The position numbers were made by a program, and so were the translations under genes. A stretch of DNA of 5,159 bases, taken from assembly GCA_016783225.1 (NCBI GenBank), contig JADHWZ010000148.1:1-5159 (forward strand), read 5' to 3'. Shown here piece after piece: positions 1-4,671 of this stretch. Position 1 is the stretch's first letter. Each line of letters starts with the position of its first letter. The stretch is from Dehalococcoidia bacterium. Lineage in GTDB: Bacteria; Chloroflexota; Dehalococcoidia; GIF9; UBA5620. A model generated the notes under the pieces. The model had not been told where the DNA came from. It searched no databases and saw nothing but the letters and a program-made list of their open reading frames with translations.

Positions 1-1
1 T

Positions 2-577
2 AACAACACCTTGCAGCGTTTAATGAACAATGAGGAAGCCATGAAGGCCCTAATGAGCATTGAAGGGTTTCGTAATCTGAATCAGGATATAGAAACCATT
101 ATCAACAAGTCGGAAGCCGTGAAGAAGGCGAGAAAGGAAGCCAATGACGAAGAGATTTCCGCCAAGAAAAAAAAGGAACTGACCGAGGAGGAAAAGGAAT
201 ACAAGAGCCTACGAAAGCAGATTCAGGAAAAGCTCATCAAATTCGCCACCCGAGTGCCGGTCTTCATGTATTTGACCGATTACCGGGAACGCAGTCTTAA
301 GGATGTCATCACGCAGCTTGAACCGGGGCTTTTCAAAAAAGTTACGGGCTTGTCCGTGAAAGATTTCGAGCTGCTCATCAGCCTCGGGGTATTTAACAGT
401 GCACTGATGAACGATGCCGTCTATAAATTCAAGCGATACGAGGATGCCAGCCTGGTATATACTGGTGTAAACAAGCATGAAGGCGAAGATGTCGGACTTT
501 ACGATACCGTGCTAAGCTCGGATGATTATCTTGCAACCATTGAGAACGTTGCACGAACCCCGAATCTGGTGTCATAG
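2..577 (+). CDS. C-terminal end of a large helicase/restriction-type protein (partial, 5' end outside window)
   Basis: The frame is open to the left edge (the first visible codons read NNT before a TTG at 11), so this is the last 191 codons of a longer gene and the TTG or ATG codons near the edge should not be taken as starts. The visible part contains a very charged, lysine- and glutamate-rich segment (roughly residues 30-75) that looks like a helix or coiled coil. It is followed by a conserved-looking block with FMYLTDYRE, LEPGLFKKVTGL and DAVYKFKRYEDASL. From memory this block matches the extreme C-terminus of roughly 1000-residue DEAD/DEAH-box helicase proteins annotated as restriction (Res/type III-like) subunits. 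No helicase motif or nuclease centre lies in the visible part, so the enzymatic assignment rests on that recollection. The gene ends with TAG and converges with the minus-strand gene train, with about 77 bases between stop codons. Confidence 0.65.
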   Translation, partial: NNTLQRLMNNEEAMKALMSIEGFRNLNQDIETIINKSEAVKKARKEANDEEISAKKKKELTEEEKEYKSLRKQIQEKLIKFATRVPVFMYLTDYRERSLKDVITQLEPGLFKKVTGLSVKDFELLISLGVFNSALMNDAVYKFKRYEDASLVYTGVNKHEGEDVGLYDTVLSSDDYLATIENVARTPNLVS

Positions 578-654
578 GCGGCACTATCCACTTGCCTTTT
601 CTAATTTCCCGCCCGTTATGTCAAAAACCCCCTTGAAGTCATAAATGTCTCCTG
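578..654. other. Short convergent intergenic gap with imperfect hairpin
   Basis: This gap lies between the stop of the helicase fragment (+) and the stop of the small minus-strand ORF. It contains an imperfect inverted repeat at 616-644: TTATG-TCAA, an 8-base loop, then TTGA-AGT-CATAA, with a three-base bulge. There is no T-run after it on either strand, so it is a poor intrinsic terminator. On the minus strand it also encloses an eight-codon ORF (642-616) preceded by AGGAG at 653-649. Confidence 0.4.
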
Positions 655-858
655 CTACACTTGGTTTGTGCCCAAAACCTCCCATCCTAACCCACAACCC
701 TCACGCTCGCCAGGGACACCCTCTACCACCGACCCTGCCGACCACCTCGCTAACCGAGGTATGTCCAGACTATACACCCAGCCAAAGCGAAATAGAATAA
801 CCCCTATCCTACATCTTGGAGTGCCTTCCACGCTGCCCTTCTGATTTATGAAAGCCAT
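655..858 (-). CDS. Small hypothetical ORF downstream of the caspase-like gene
   Basis: This is a 67-codon ORF starting at ATG 858, 24 bases after the stop of the caspase-like gene. A near-perfect Shine-Dalgarno AAGGAGGTG lies at 879-871. A GTG at 873 inside that Shine-Dalgarno could give 72 codons but would have no ribosome binding site of its own. The product starts MAFINQKGSVEG, contains FRFGWVYS, and then becomes rich in Gly, Arg, Trp and Val, with no domain I recognise and no clear membrane helix. The FGWVY codons lie in a 17-bp sequence repeated exactly at 2325-2341, so the frame may have arisen over a repeated nucleic-acid element rather than a conserved protein. The strong ribosome binding site and tight linkage argue for translation; the odd composition argues against. 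It could be a decayed gene whose start survives. Confidence 0.35.
   Translation of the reverse strand: MAFINQKGSVEGTPRCRIGVILFRFGWVYSLDIPRLARWSAGSVVEGVPGEREGCGLGWEVLGTNQV
744..760 (-). other. Perfect 6-bp hairpin next to the 17-bp repeat
   Basis: Read on the minus strand: ACCTCG, loop GTTAG, CGAGGT. It lies inside the small ORF 655-858 and 10 bases after repeat copy 771-787. No U-run follows. It may be part of a repeated structured RNA or DNA element. Confidence 0.4.
771..787 (-). repeat. 17-bp direct repeat, copy inside the small ORF
   Basis: Exact second copy of CTTTGGCTGGGTGTATA on the minus strand. Ten bases further on (minus direction) is a perfect hairpin ACCTCG-GTTAG-CGAGGT at 760-744. 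The hairpin sequence differs from that after the other copy, while the layout of repeat, short spacer and 6-bp stem is the same. Confidence 0.7.
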
Positions 859-870
859 TTGTTTTATGGA

Positions 871-879
871 CACCTCCTT
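871..879 (-). promoter_or_regulatory. Strong Shine-Dalgarno AAGGAGGTG
   Basis: On the minus strand the bases AAGGAGGTG match the 16S rRNA 3' end over nine positions. They lie just after the TAG of the caspase-like gene, with 12 bases between the end of the match and ATG 858. That spacing is longer than usual. It is the main evidence that the small downstream ORF is, or was, translated. Confidence 0.55.
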
Positions 880-882
880 AGT

Positions 883-1572
883 CTATTTCCCATGCCGCCC
901 AACAGACCTCAATGCCTGCCTGCGCAACCACTCCGCAGAACCCCACATGAAACCGTCGTGCCCTGATGCGGCCCTCATCGCCTTCACAGCTCTGTAAACG
1001 ACGTCTCTGCTGATAGGGCCCCCCATCCTTCCGCCTTTTCTTCTCAACAAGCGATGATAAAACGCAACAAATGCCACCGCGGCGACATCCCAGTCTGGAC
1101 TGCCCTTGCTGCCAACATAGAAGTGAAATGGCGTCCCGTATTGGCTCGACAGTACCATCGTGCCGGCGTACATGCTATGACACGAAGACAGACAGACAAT
1201 CAACTCCCCACCAACAAGGCTGTTCACCTGTGCCAGACGCTCCCCCAAGACACCCCATTCCATGACACTCTTATCTGTCAACTGGATACCCTTCTTGCTC
1301 CCGTGCGCACTAAAGTGAATAATTGGAATAGCCTCCGCATTTTTCCCCATGAGCGTGTCTAGCATGGGTCCGAGGACAAACAGAAAAGTCTGCCGGCTTA
1401 CCGCCAGCACATAATTGCATGGTATCCGACACAACTTCAGGGCTTCGGTGAGAACGGCCCCTTCAGTCTGCTCCAACACGAAATCTTTGTCCCCTGGCGA
1501 CTCAATGATATAGACGAAACGTCCCATCCGCTGACTCACGTGACTTCTTTCCGACTCAGCGCTACCAACCAT
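883..1572 (-). CDS. Stand-alone caspase-like (CHAT/peptidase C14-type) cysteine peptidase
   Basis: This is a 229-residue protein. The core looks like a caspase-fold peptidase. It begins with a beta strand FVYIIESP (19-26) and has TEG (36-38) followed by a helix. A histidine motif IPIIHFSAHGS follows, with H90 as the predicted catalytic His, then GIQLTD. A second strand, LIVCLSSCHS, carries C131 as the predicted nucleophile. The order strand-HG-loop-strand-SC is the signature of clan CD peptidases such as CHAT and C14. From memory, YIIESP...HG...SSC resembles a widespread family of about 200-residue unannotated bacterial proteins. I see no extra sensor or effector domain, signal peptide or membrane segment, so it is probably cytoplasmic and acts on or with a partner. 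The basic tail (about 175-229) may bind nucleic acid or a partner. The start at 1572 is supported by AAAGGGGTGAT at 1588-1578. It sits 24 bases after a small hydrophobic ORF and 24 bases before another small ORF. Peptidase activity and substrate are inferred, not shown. Confidence 0.7.
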   Translation of the reverse strand: MVGSAESERSHVSQRMGRFVYIIESPGDKDFVLEQTEGAVLTEALKLCRIPCNYVLAVSRQTFLFVLGPMLDTLMGKNAEAIPIIHFSAHGSKKGIQLTDKSVMEWGVLGERLAQVNSLVGGELIVCLSSCHSMYAGTMVLSSQYGTPFHFYVGSKGSPDWDVAAVAFVAFYHRLLRRKGGRMGGPISRDVVYRAVKAMRAASGHDGFMWGSAEWLRRQALRSVGRHGK

Positions 1573-1577
1573 TATGA

Positions 1578-1588
1578 ATCACCCCTTT
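1578..1588 (-). promoter_or_regulatory. Ribosome binding site of the caspase-like gene
   Basis: On the minus strand AAAGGGGTGAT resembles the extended Shine-Dalgarno AAGGAGGTGAT with one altered base region, and it ends 5 bases before the ATG at 1572. This favours the upstream Met over the Met at residue 16 (position 1527), which has no purine-rich leader. Confidence 0.6.
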
Positions 1589-1596
1589 CACTACCA

Positions 1597-1809
1597 TTAC
1601 TGAGCTGCCAACAGCATGCCGACCAGCTGGGCAACCAATCTCCCACTGGCAACGTACGCAGCCCACCGAAACCATGCCCTCGGATTATCCATCAGCCCCG
1701 ATGATAACGCCCACGAGATGCCGGAGTCAACAAAGCAAAAACATCCAGCACGCAATGCAATGGCGCTGAGATATATGAGGTCAGTTACTTTCCAGAATAG
1801 CCTGAGGTT
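1597..1809 (-). CDS. Possible small hydrophobic protein, start unclear
   Basis: This open stretch of 70 codons lies between an in-frame TAA (1812-1810) and the TAA at 1599-1597, directly before the caspase-like gene. The translation is strongly hydrophobic, with segments such as TDLIYLSAIALRAGCFCFV, SGISWALSSGLM and VASGRLVAQLVGMLLAAQ, which could form two or three short membrane helices. A small membrane protein immediately upstream of a caspase-like peptidase would be a sensible effector or target. However, there is no ATG near the beginning. Only TTG at the ALRAG region or the internal ATG of GLMDNP are available, and neither has a convincing Shine-Dalgarno. It may be a broken gene, a 3' fragment, or chance coding. 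The plus-strand ORF over the same bases (1616-1849) looks less protein-like. Confidence 0.35.
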   Translation of the reverse strand, partial: NLRLFWKVTDLIYLSAIALRAGCFCFVDSGISWALSSGLMDNPRAWFRWAAYVASGRLVAQLVGMLLAAQ

Positions 1810-1851
1810 TTATAGGTCACCACTGGGGGTGAGAGTCAGTAAACCTTGAGG
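1801..1851. repeat. Imperfect two-tier inverted repeat
   Basis: The outer arms CCTGAGGTTT (1801-1810) and AAACCTTGAGG (1841-1851) pair with one mismatch and one bulge. An inner arm TCACC (1817-1821) pairs perfectly with GGTGA (1828-1832) over a six-base loop. No T-run follows on either strand, so it is not a standard terminator. It lies at the 5' edge of the small hydrophobic frame on the minus strand and could be a leader structure. Confidence 0.35.
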
Positions 1852-2100
1852 ATTCCTTGAAGCTGTATGACCCTATTGTAAGCTGATAGCTATTGTGCGC
1901 GGAGAGTGCAATTGCGACTTTGGAGAAGGAGGTGGGTTAGGTAACGGGAGGTGGATTTGGTCAATTGTCAAGGTCCCAAAGAGATTCTTGAATAATTTCA
2001 AACTTAAATAGGTGTTTTTGAGTCCGAATAATGTCAATTTGTTGTGTGTAAATGAGAGGAAAACGCCTCATACTTATCCATTCTTACATAGAAAGATGTG
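1852..2100. other. Intergenic stretch without a supported gene
   Basis: About 250 bases between the cysteine-rich gene and the hydrophobic ORF. I see no ORF with a ribosome binding site on either strand. It contains two direct copies of GGAGGTGG at 1928-1935 and 1947-1954, a small inverted repeat TTGAA-TAAT-TTCAA at 1988-2001, and an AT-rich patch around 1981-2040. Two TTGACA hexamers on the minus strand have no good -10 box at 16-18 bases, so I could not assign a promoter. The gap is large enough for the caspase-like unit to have its own promoter. Confidence 0.4.
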
Positions 2101-2277
2101 TCATTGGCTATCCCCTGCCTTATGCTGTTCATACCATTCAACTGCTCTCTTCAGGCTGCATTCCTTACACTCACAGGTTGGAGGGTGCGGTTTTGGCTCT
2201 AGTCGTCCCTTGGTACACTCAGCACAATTGCAAGCAGGCGGATGCCCTCTGGCATAATCCCTCTCATATATTCCCAT
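2101..2277 (-). CDS. Small cysteine-rich protein with two HPPxCxCxxC motifs (putative zinc binder)
   Basis: This is a 58-residue protein starting MGIYERDYARG. ATG 2277 is preceded by a perfect Shine-Dalgarno AAAGGAGGT at 2293-2285, 7 bases away. The sequence is an internal duplication: HPPACNCAECTKGRLEP (about residues 12-28) and HPPTCECKECSLKRAVE (about 32-48). Each half presents one His and three Cys in the pattern H-P-P-x-C-x-C-x-x-C, enough ligands for one zinc each, or the six Cys could form a joint site. The tail VEWYEQHKAGDSQ is polar and probably helical. The perfect ribosome binding site, the duplicated motif and the conservative differences between halves make a true gene likely even though it is short. 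The function is not recognised; small nucleic-acid-binding zinc proteins are one possibility. It lies 105 bases after the GIY-YIG gene on the same strand, so co-transcription is plausible. Confidence 0.75.
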   Translation of the reverse strand: MGIYERDYARGHPPACNCAECTKGRLEPKPHPPTCECKECSLKRAVEWYEQHKAGDSQ

Positions 2278-2284
2278 ATTGCTT

Positions 2285-2293
2285 ACCTCCTTT
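2285..2293 (-). promoter_or_regulatory. Ribosome binding site of the cysteine-rich gene
   Basis: AAAGGAGGT on the minus strand lies 7 bases before ATG 2277. It decides the start and is the strongest evidence that this short frame is a gene. A perfect 6-bp hairpin (2295-2310) lies immediately upstream and could influence ribosome access. Confidence 0.7.
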
Positions 2294-2294
2294 C

Positions 2295-2310
2295 AGCAAG
2301 CTGGCTTGCT
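2295..2310 (-). other. Perfect 6-bp hairpin before the ribosome binding site
   Basis: Read on the minus strand: AGCAAG, loop CCAG, CTTGCT. It is followed within two bases by the Shine-Dalgarno of the cysteine-rich gene. There is no U-tract, so it is not a terminator. It follows the 17-bp repeat copy at 2325-2341 by 14 bases; a comparable hairpin (744-760) follows the other repeat copy by 10 bases. Confidence 0.45.
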
Positions 2311-2324
2311 CTTCATCTGCGAAT

Positions 2325-2341
2325 TATACACCCAGCCAAAG
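2325..2341 (-). repeat. 17-bp direct repeat, copy in the GIY-YIG/cysteine-rich gap
   Basis: The minus-strand sequence CTTTGGCTGGGTGTATA occurs exactly here and at 771-787, in the same orientation. A 17-base exact match is not expected by chance in 5 kb (about one in a thousand on a uniform-base estimate). Here it lies between genes. In the frame of the upstream GIY-YIG gene, after its stop, it would encode IPLYFGWVYN, similar to ILFRFGWVYS at the other copy. Confidence 0.7.
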
Positions 2342-2382
2342 TAGAGTGGAATGCCTGCATTGAACGTGACGGAACTCCCACC

Positions 2383-2862
2383 TCAAGATGAGCGTTCCTG
2401 AACGCTGAGGTTGATCCACAGCAAAACGGTCTTGTCTGGCATGCAACTGTTGAGAGGAGGCAGTTCGCCACATTTCTCAAAGTAGCTTTTCAGCAGTCTC
2501 GCCTCTTCTTTTTGAGCTTCGCTCTTATCATTCAACTTTCGAGCGGCAAACTGAATCCTATGGTTCTTGTAGATTCTTTTTTCAAAATCGGTGAAGCATC
2601 TAGCCAGGAATAGCTTTTCTGCAGCAGGATGTTCGGGTCTACGTCCCTCAAATCCATTGTGAAACTCGCGTATTCGCCTCGCTATCTTTACTGATTCACC
2701 TATCGCCAATATCCCATCCCTGTCGGTTGCCAGTAATCGGGGAATTTCAATGGGTGACCCCTCCACATCCGCCAGTCGGACTCTGTAGACTCCGCACCAT
2801 CGATACAGTCTTCCCATCTCTTTGCACAATGCAATGTCCAGCCAGTCACTCCATTCTGACAT
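2383..2862 (-). CDS. GIY-YIG-like stand-alone nuclease-fold protein
   Basis: This is a 159-residue protein starting MSEWSDWLDIAL at ATG 2862, chosen because GGAGGA at 2874-2869 lies 6 bases upstream. A GTG at 2880 would overlap that site. The GIY-YIG elements appear in order: GVY (24-26) for GIY; DGILAIGES (49-57) for the YIG strand; an arginine-rich helix IARRIREF (60-67) carrying the usual catalytic Arg; KEEARLLKSY (118-127) with the metal-binding Glu at about E120; and ELPPLN ending in N138. The spacing and the ending EEARLL...GELPPLN match what I recall of small uncharacterised GIY-YIG family proteins. The second signature tyrosine is alanine (AIG instead of YIG), which may weaken activity. 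There is no separate DNA-binding domain. It follows the PIN gene by 60 bases on the same strand. A role as a nuclease in a defence or mobile context is inferred. Confidence 0.65.
   Translation of the reverse strand: MSEWSDWLDIALCKEMGRLYRWCGVYRVRLADVEGSPIEIPRLLATDRDGILAIGESVKIARRIREFHNGFEGRRPEHPAAEKLFLARCFTDFEKRIYKNHRIQFAARKLNDKSEAQKEEARLLKSYFEKCGELPPLNSCMPDKTVLLWINLSVQERSS
2391..2406 (-). other. Perfect 6-bp hairpin at the end of the GIY-YIG gene
   Basis: On the minus strand AGCGTT, loop CAGG, AACGCT, inside the last codons of the gene. There is no U-run after it, so termination is not supported. Its shape (6-bp stem, 4-base loop) equals that of the hairpin at 2295-2310. Confidence 0.35.
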
Positions 2863-2922
2863 GCCGTATCCTCCGTCCACTTCGCTATCTGGTCAACCCT
2901 TTTGTCAACATTCGCATGACTA

Positions 2923-3342
2923 CTAACACTTTATCAAGAACTCATGCCAGCTCAGAGTGTGAATCCCATGATTCTTTGCCTTGCCTGTGGCTTTTGTATC
3001 CCTTTCATCAATAACAAGAGGGAGTTTTCGCTTTAGGGCGATTGCCATAGCTGATGCCTCTCCAGGGTCAATACCCGGTTGCCGCAAGATTTGCAGATAT
3101 TCTTTCTCTTCATTATCCTTAAAAGGTGTTATTACCTCAGGATTTCGCAAAACGAATTGCCGAAGTCGGTCTGTCTTTCTAATCTCTGGATGGTATGCTA
3201 CCTCAAATGCAATCCTCTCGGATATTAGAAGAGCCCCCCTCCGCTGTTCCAAAGCCTTAATACCTTTGGTTTGCTCAATATTTATGAGAGAACTAGAATC
3301 GATGATATATTGCCAGAATTCTCGGGCGAAAAGTCTCTTCAA
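2923..3342 (-). CDS. PIN-domain RNase, probable toxin partner of the XRE-ImmA protein
   Basis: This is a 139-residue protein with a single PIN (VapC-like) fold. The acidic residues that bind Mg2+ are visible in order: D15 in YIIDSSSLI; E47 in RIAFEVAYHP; E95 in DPGEASAMAIAL; and D112 with D115 in LVIDERDTKATG. PIN toxins cleave RNA, often tRNA or rRNA; the target here is unknown. The start is TTG 3342, which forms a TTGA overlap with the stop of the upstream gene, so translation is probably coupled. There is only a weak AAGG leader, and no other Met occurs before residue 99. Overlap with an HTH/zinc-peptidase gene matches predicted toxin-antitoxin-like pairs of COG2856 proteins with a PIN partner. 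The sequence does not look like DUF4411, the PIN-like family I usually associate with such genes. Confidence 0.75.
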   Translation of the reverse strand: MKRLFAREFWQYIIDSSSLINIEQTKGIKALEQRRGALLISERIAFEVAYHPEIRKTDRLRQFVLRNPEVITPFKDNEEKEYLQILRQPGIDPGEASAMAIALKRKLPLVIDERDTKATGKAKNHGIHTLSWHEFLIKC

Positions 3343-4457
3343 AGTGCGTCAGCCTTGCTCTTACTTCGCTGCTCAATCTCTTTCATAGCTTCCCTAATTG
3401 GGATTCCTAAGCCACCTGCAACCTTACCAGCAGAAATTACACCCCTTTCATAGGCCTCAAAAGTTGTTTCTACAAATCTCTCACCAAGCCTTTTCCTCCA
3501 TTTCGGAGTTCGGGAGCGTCTAAAAAACCTTGGCTGGAGCTCAAAAAGAGTATCAGTATATCCACTTTGTATCCGACCCAAGTTCTCTAACCTGTAGCCT
3601 AGCGCTTGAATACTCACCCCCCACTTTCCAGCTATTTGCCCCAGTTCTTTCTGTGAAGGCGACTGGGGAAGGTCTCTCCTTCTGAGGTCTTCCAGCACAC
3701 CTGCCTCAGGCAGTAGGAATTCAGCTGCAAATTGATTTGCTCTAAATTCCGTGTGTCCACGCACTTCACTAAGCTTTATAGGAATATAGCAGAGGGTGGG
3801 TGTATGCTCATACAGAAGATGTGCCAGTTCGTGGGCCAACGTGAAGTTCTTCCGTCCTACAAGGTCACTAGCGTTGAGCAAAACAGAAGGCCCATATTTC
3901 GAATGCCAGAATGAGAAACCAGAGAAGGCATCCTCAGGGACAGGAAGTTCAAATATACGAAGGCCTTCAGTTTCCAGTCGCTGCCTCAGGTTGGGCAGAG
4001 GTTTGCTGCCCACGTCGAGTTGTTCCCTCATAGTGCGAGCTGCTGTCCTTGGATAGTCAGACTCCCCAAAGTGAGGGAGTTTAACCTGCCGCTCCTTGTT
4101 TAAGAGATTCTCAAACTCAAGGGCAGTACGACATAATTCATCGAACCTCGCTAGCACGACCCTCGCTGGTCTAGACAATTCTCCTAAAGATTGGGCAGGC
4201 CTCCCCCGAAACTCTATTTTGCTTGGGGGCGGCGGAGTCTCTCTTAGGAAGTAGTCTATTTCTCTGCCGTATAGCCTACCCAGGTCCTCAAGTTGCTTCA
4301 GGGTGGGTTGTGTTTGTTCTTCTTCCCAGTCAAGTACGTCCTTACGGGCAACGTTCAGTTCAGAGGCCACTTCTTCTGGAAGTAATTGGAGTAGCTCCCT
4401 TGCTTTTTTAAGTTGTGCTCCTATGACTACGCTTTCCCCAGACTCTGACTCACTCAT
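3339..4457 (-). CDS. XRE-family HTH regulator fused to ImmA/IrrE zinc metallopeptidase (COG2856)
   Basis: This is a 372-residue two-domain protein. The N-terminal XRE/Cro helix-turn-helix spans about 10-68 (IGAQLKKAREL...LNVARKDVLDWEE...LEDLGRLYG). A linker with PPPP follows. The peptidase domain has TLAHELAHLLYEH, giving zinc ligands H209 and H213 and catalytic E210, and TEFRANQFAAEFLLPE with E237 as the probable third ligand. The C-terminal part (about 265-292 and 325-362) contains helices like those in full-length family members. Relatives such as ImmA and IrrE/DdrO-type peptidases cleave repressors; in regulator-toxin pairs the HTH probably autoregulates. ATG 4457 is supported by GAGGTGA at 4470-4464 and lies in an ATGA overlap with the hsdS remnant stop. 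It overlaps the PIN gene by four bases downstream. All key residues are present, so it looks intact. Confidence 0.88.
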   Translation of the reverse strand: MSESESGESVVIGAQLKKARELLQLLPEEVASELNVARKDVLDWEEEQTQPTLKQLEDLGRLYGREIDYFLRETPPPPSKIEFRGRPAQSLGELSRPARVVLARFDELCRTALEFENLLNKERQVKLPHFGESDYPRTAARTMREQLDVGSKPLPNLRQRLETEGLRIFELPVPEDAFSGFSFWHSKYGPSVLLNASDLVGRKNFTLAHELAHLLYEHTPTLCYIPIKLSEVRGHTEFRANQFAAEFLLPEAGVLEDLRRRDLPQSPSQKELGQIAGKWGVSIQALGYRLENLGRIQSGYTDTLFELQPRFFRRSRTPKWRKRLGERFVETTFEAYERGVISAGKVAGGLGIPIREAMKEIEQRSKSKADAL

Positions 4458-4651
4458 CGTAGCTCACCTCGAAATGCCTTTCTCAGAATTGCCCGGGGCA
4501 ACGCATTCATGGCTTCTAGCTGGGCTTCACAGGCAGCAGGGGCACGTTCAACTTCATCCATTGATTCCTGAACCTTGGCTGGAATACATTTTTAATCGTC
4601 TTTTGTTAGCGGCAAGGGAATTGCAATCTCTTCGAGATGCTCTTTCTTGAC
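4454..4651 (-). pseudogene. hsdS: hsdS remnant: C-terminal end of a type I restriction specificity subunit
   Basis: Minus-strand translation in one frame gives VKKEHLEEIAIPLPLTKDD, then a TAA at 4594-4592, then 45 codons including SMDEVERAPAACEAQLEA and MNALPRAILRKAFRGELR before TGA 4456-4454. This is the typical end of HsdS proteins, which finish with IPLPPL-type turns, a helix like VERARAAAEAQLEAINALP, and AILRKAF-GEL. The in-frame TAA sits where the family has the 'EQ(R/K)RI' segment, so the gene is broken. Further upstream (about 4652-4757) another frame contains SPSYFDVLTASSP and SRSGTM, which resemble the preceding HsdS region and suggest a frameshift. No TRD or promoter-proximal part is present, so most of the gene is missing. 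The stop forms ATGA with the ATG of the XRE-ImmA gene, showing that this gene once followed hsdS in an operon. Confidence 0.75.
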
Positions 4652-4662
4652 CGCCCCAAATC

Positions 4663-4671
4663 ATTGTACCA
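4663..4671 (-). promoter_or_regulatory. Possible extended -10 promoter for the XRE-ImmA/PIN unit
   Basis: The minus-strand sequence TGGTACAAT matches an extended -10 (TGnTATAAT) with one mismatch. There is no good -35 at 16-18 bases. With hsdS decayed, the downstream unit would need a promoter near here. Support is weak. Confidence 0.2.

Noticed and set aside
616..644. Intrinsic terminator between the convergent genes
   Set aside because: The stem has a three-base bulge and no T-run on either side.
1054..1362. Plus-strand ORFs of 102 and 64 codons over the peptidase gene
   Set aside because: They lie opposite the caspase-like gene, have no ribosome binding site, and encode no recognisable motif.
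1616..1849. Plus-strand ORF of 77 codons
   Set aside because: No ribosome binding site and an unstructured composition. The opposite-strand frame looks more protein-like, though it too is uncertain.
1928..1954. Tandem GGAGGTGG copies as a repeat array or ribosome binding sites
   Set aside because: Only two copies 19 bases apart. Frames after them are very short, for example a 14-codon frame from GTG 1951.
2012..2363. Two overlapping plus-strand ORFs of 81 and 103 codons
   Set aside because: They are mirror frames of the cysteine-rich gene, which has a perfect ribosome binding site and a duplicated motif.
2981..3453. Plus-strand ORFs opposite the PIN and XRE-ImmA genes
   Set aside because: They are antisense to genes with intact catalytic motifs and have no supporting signals.
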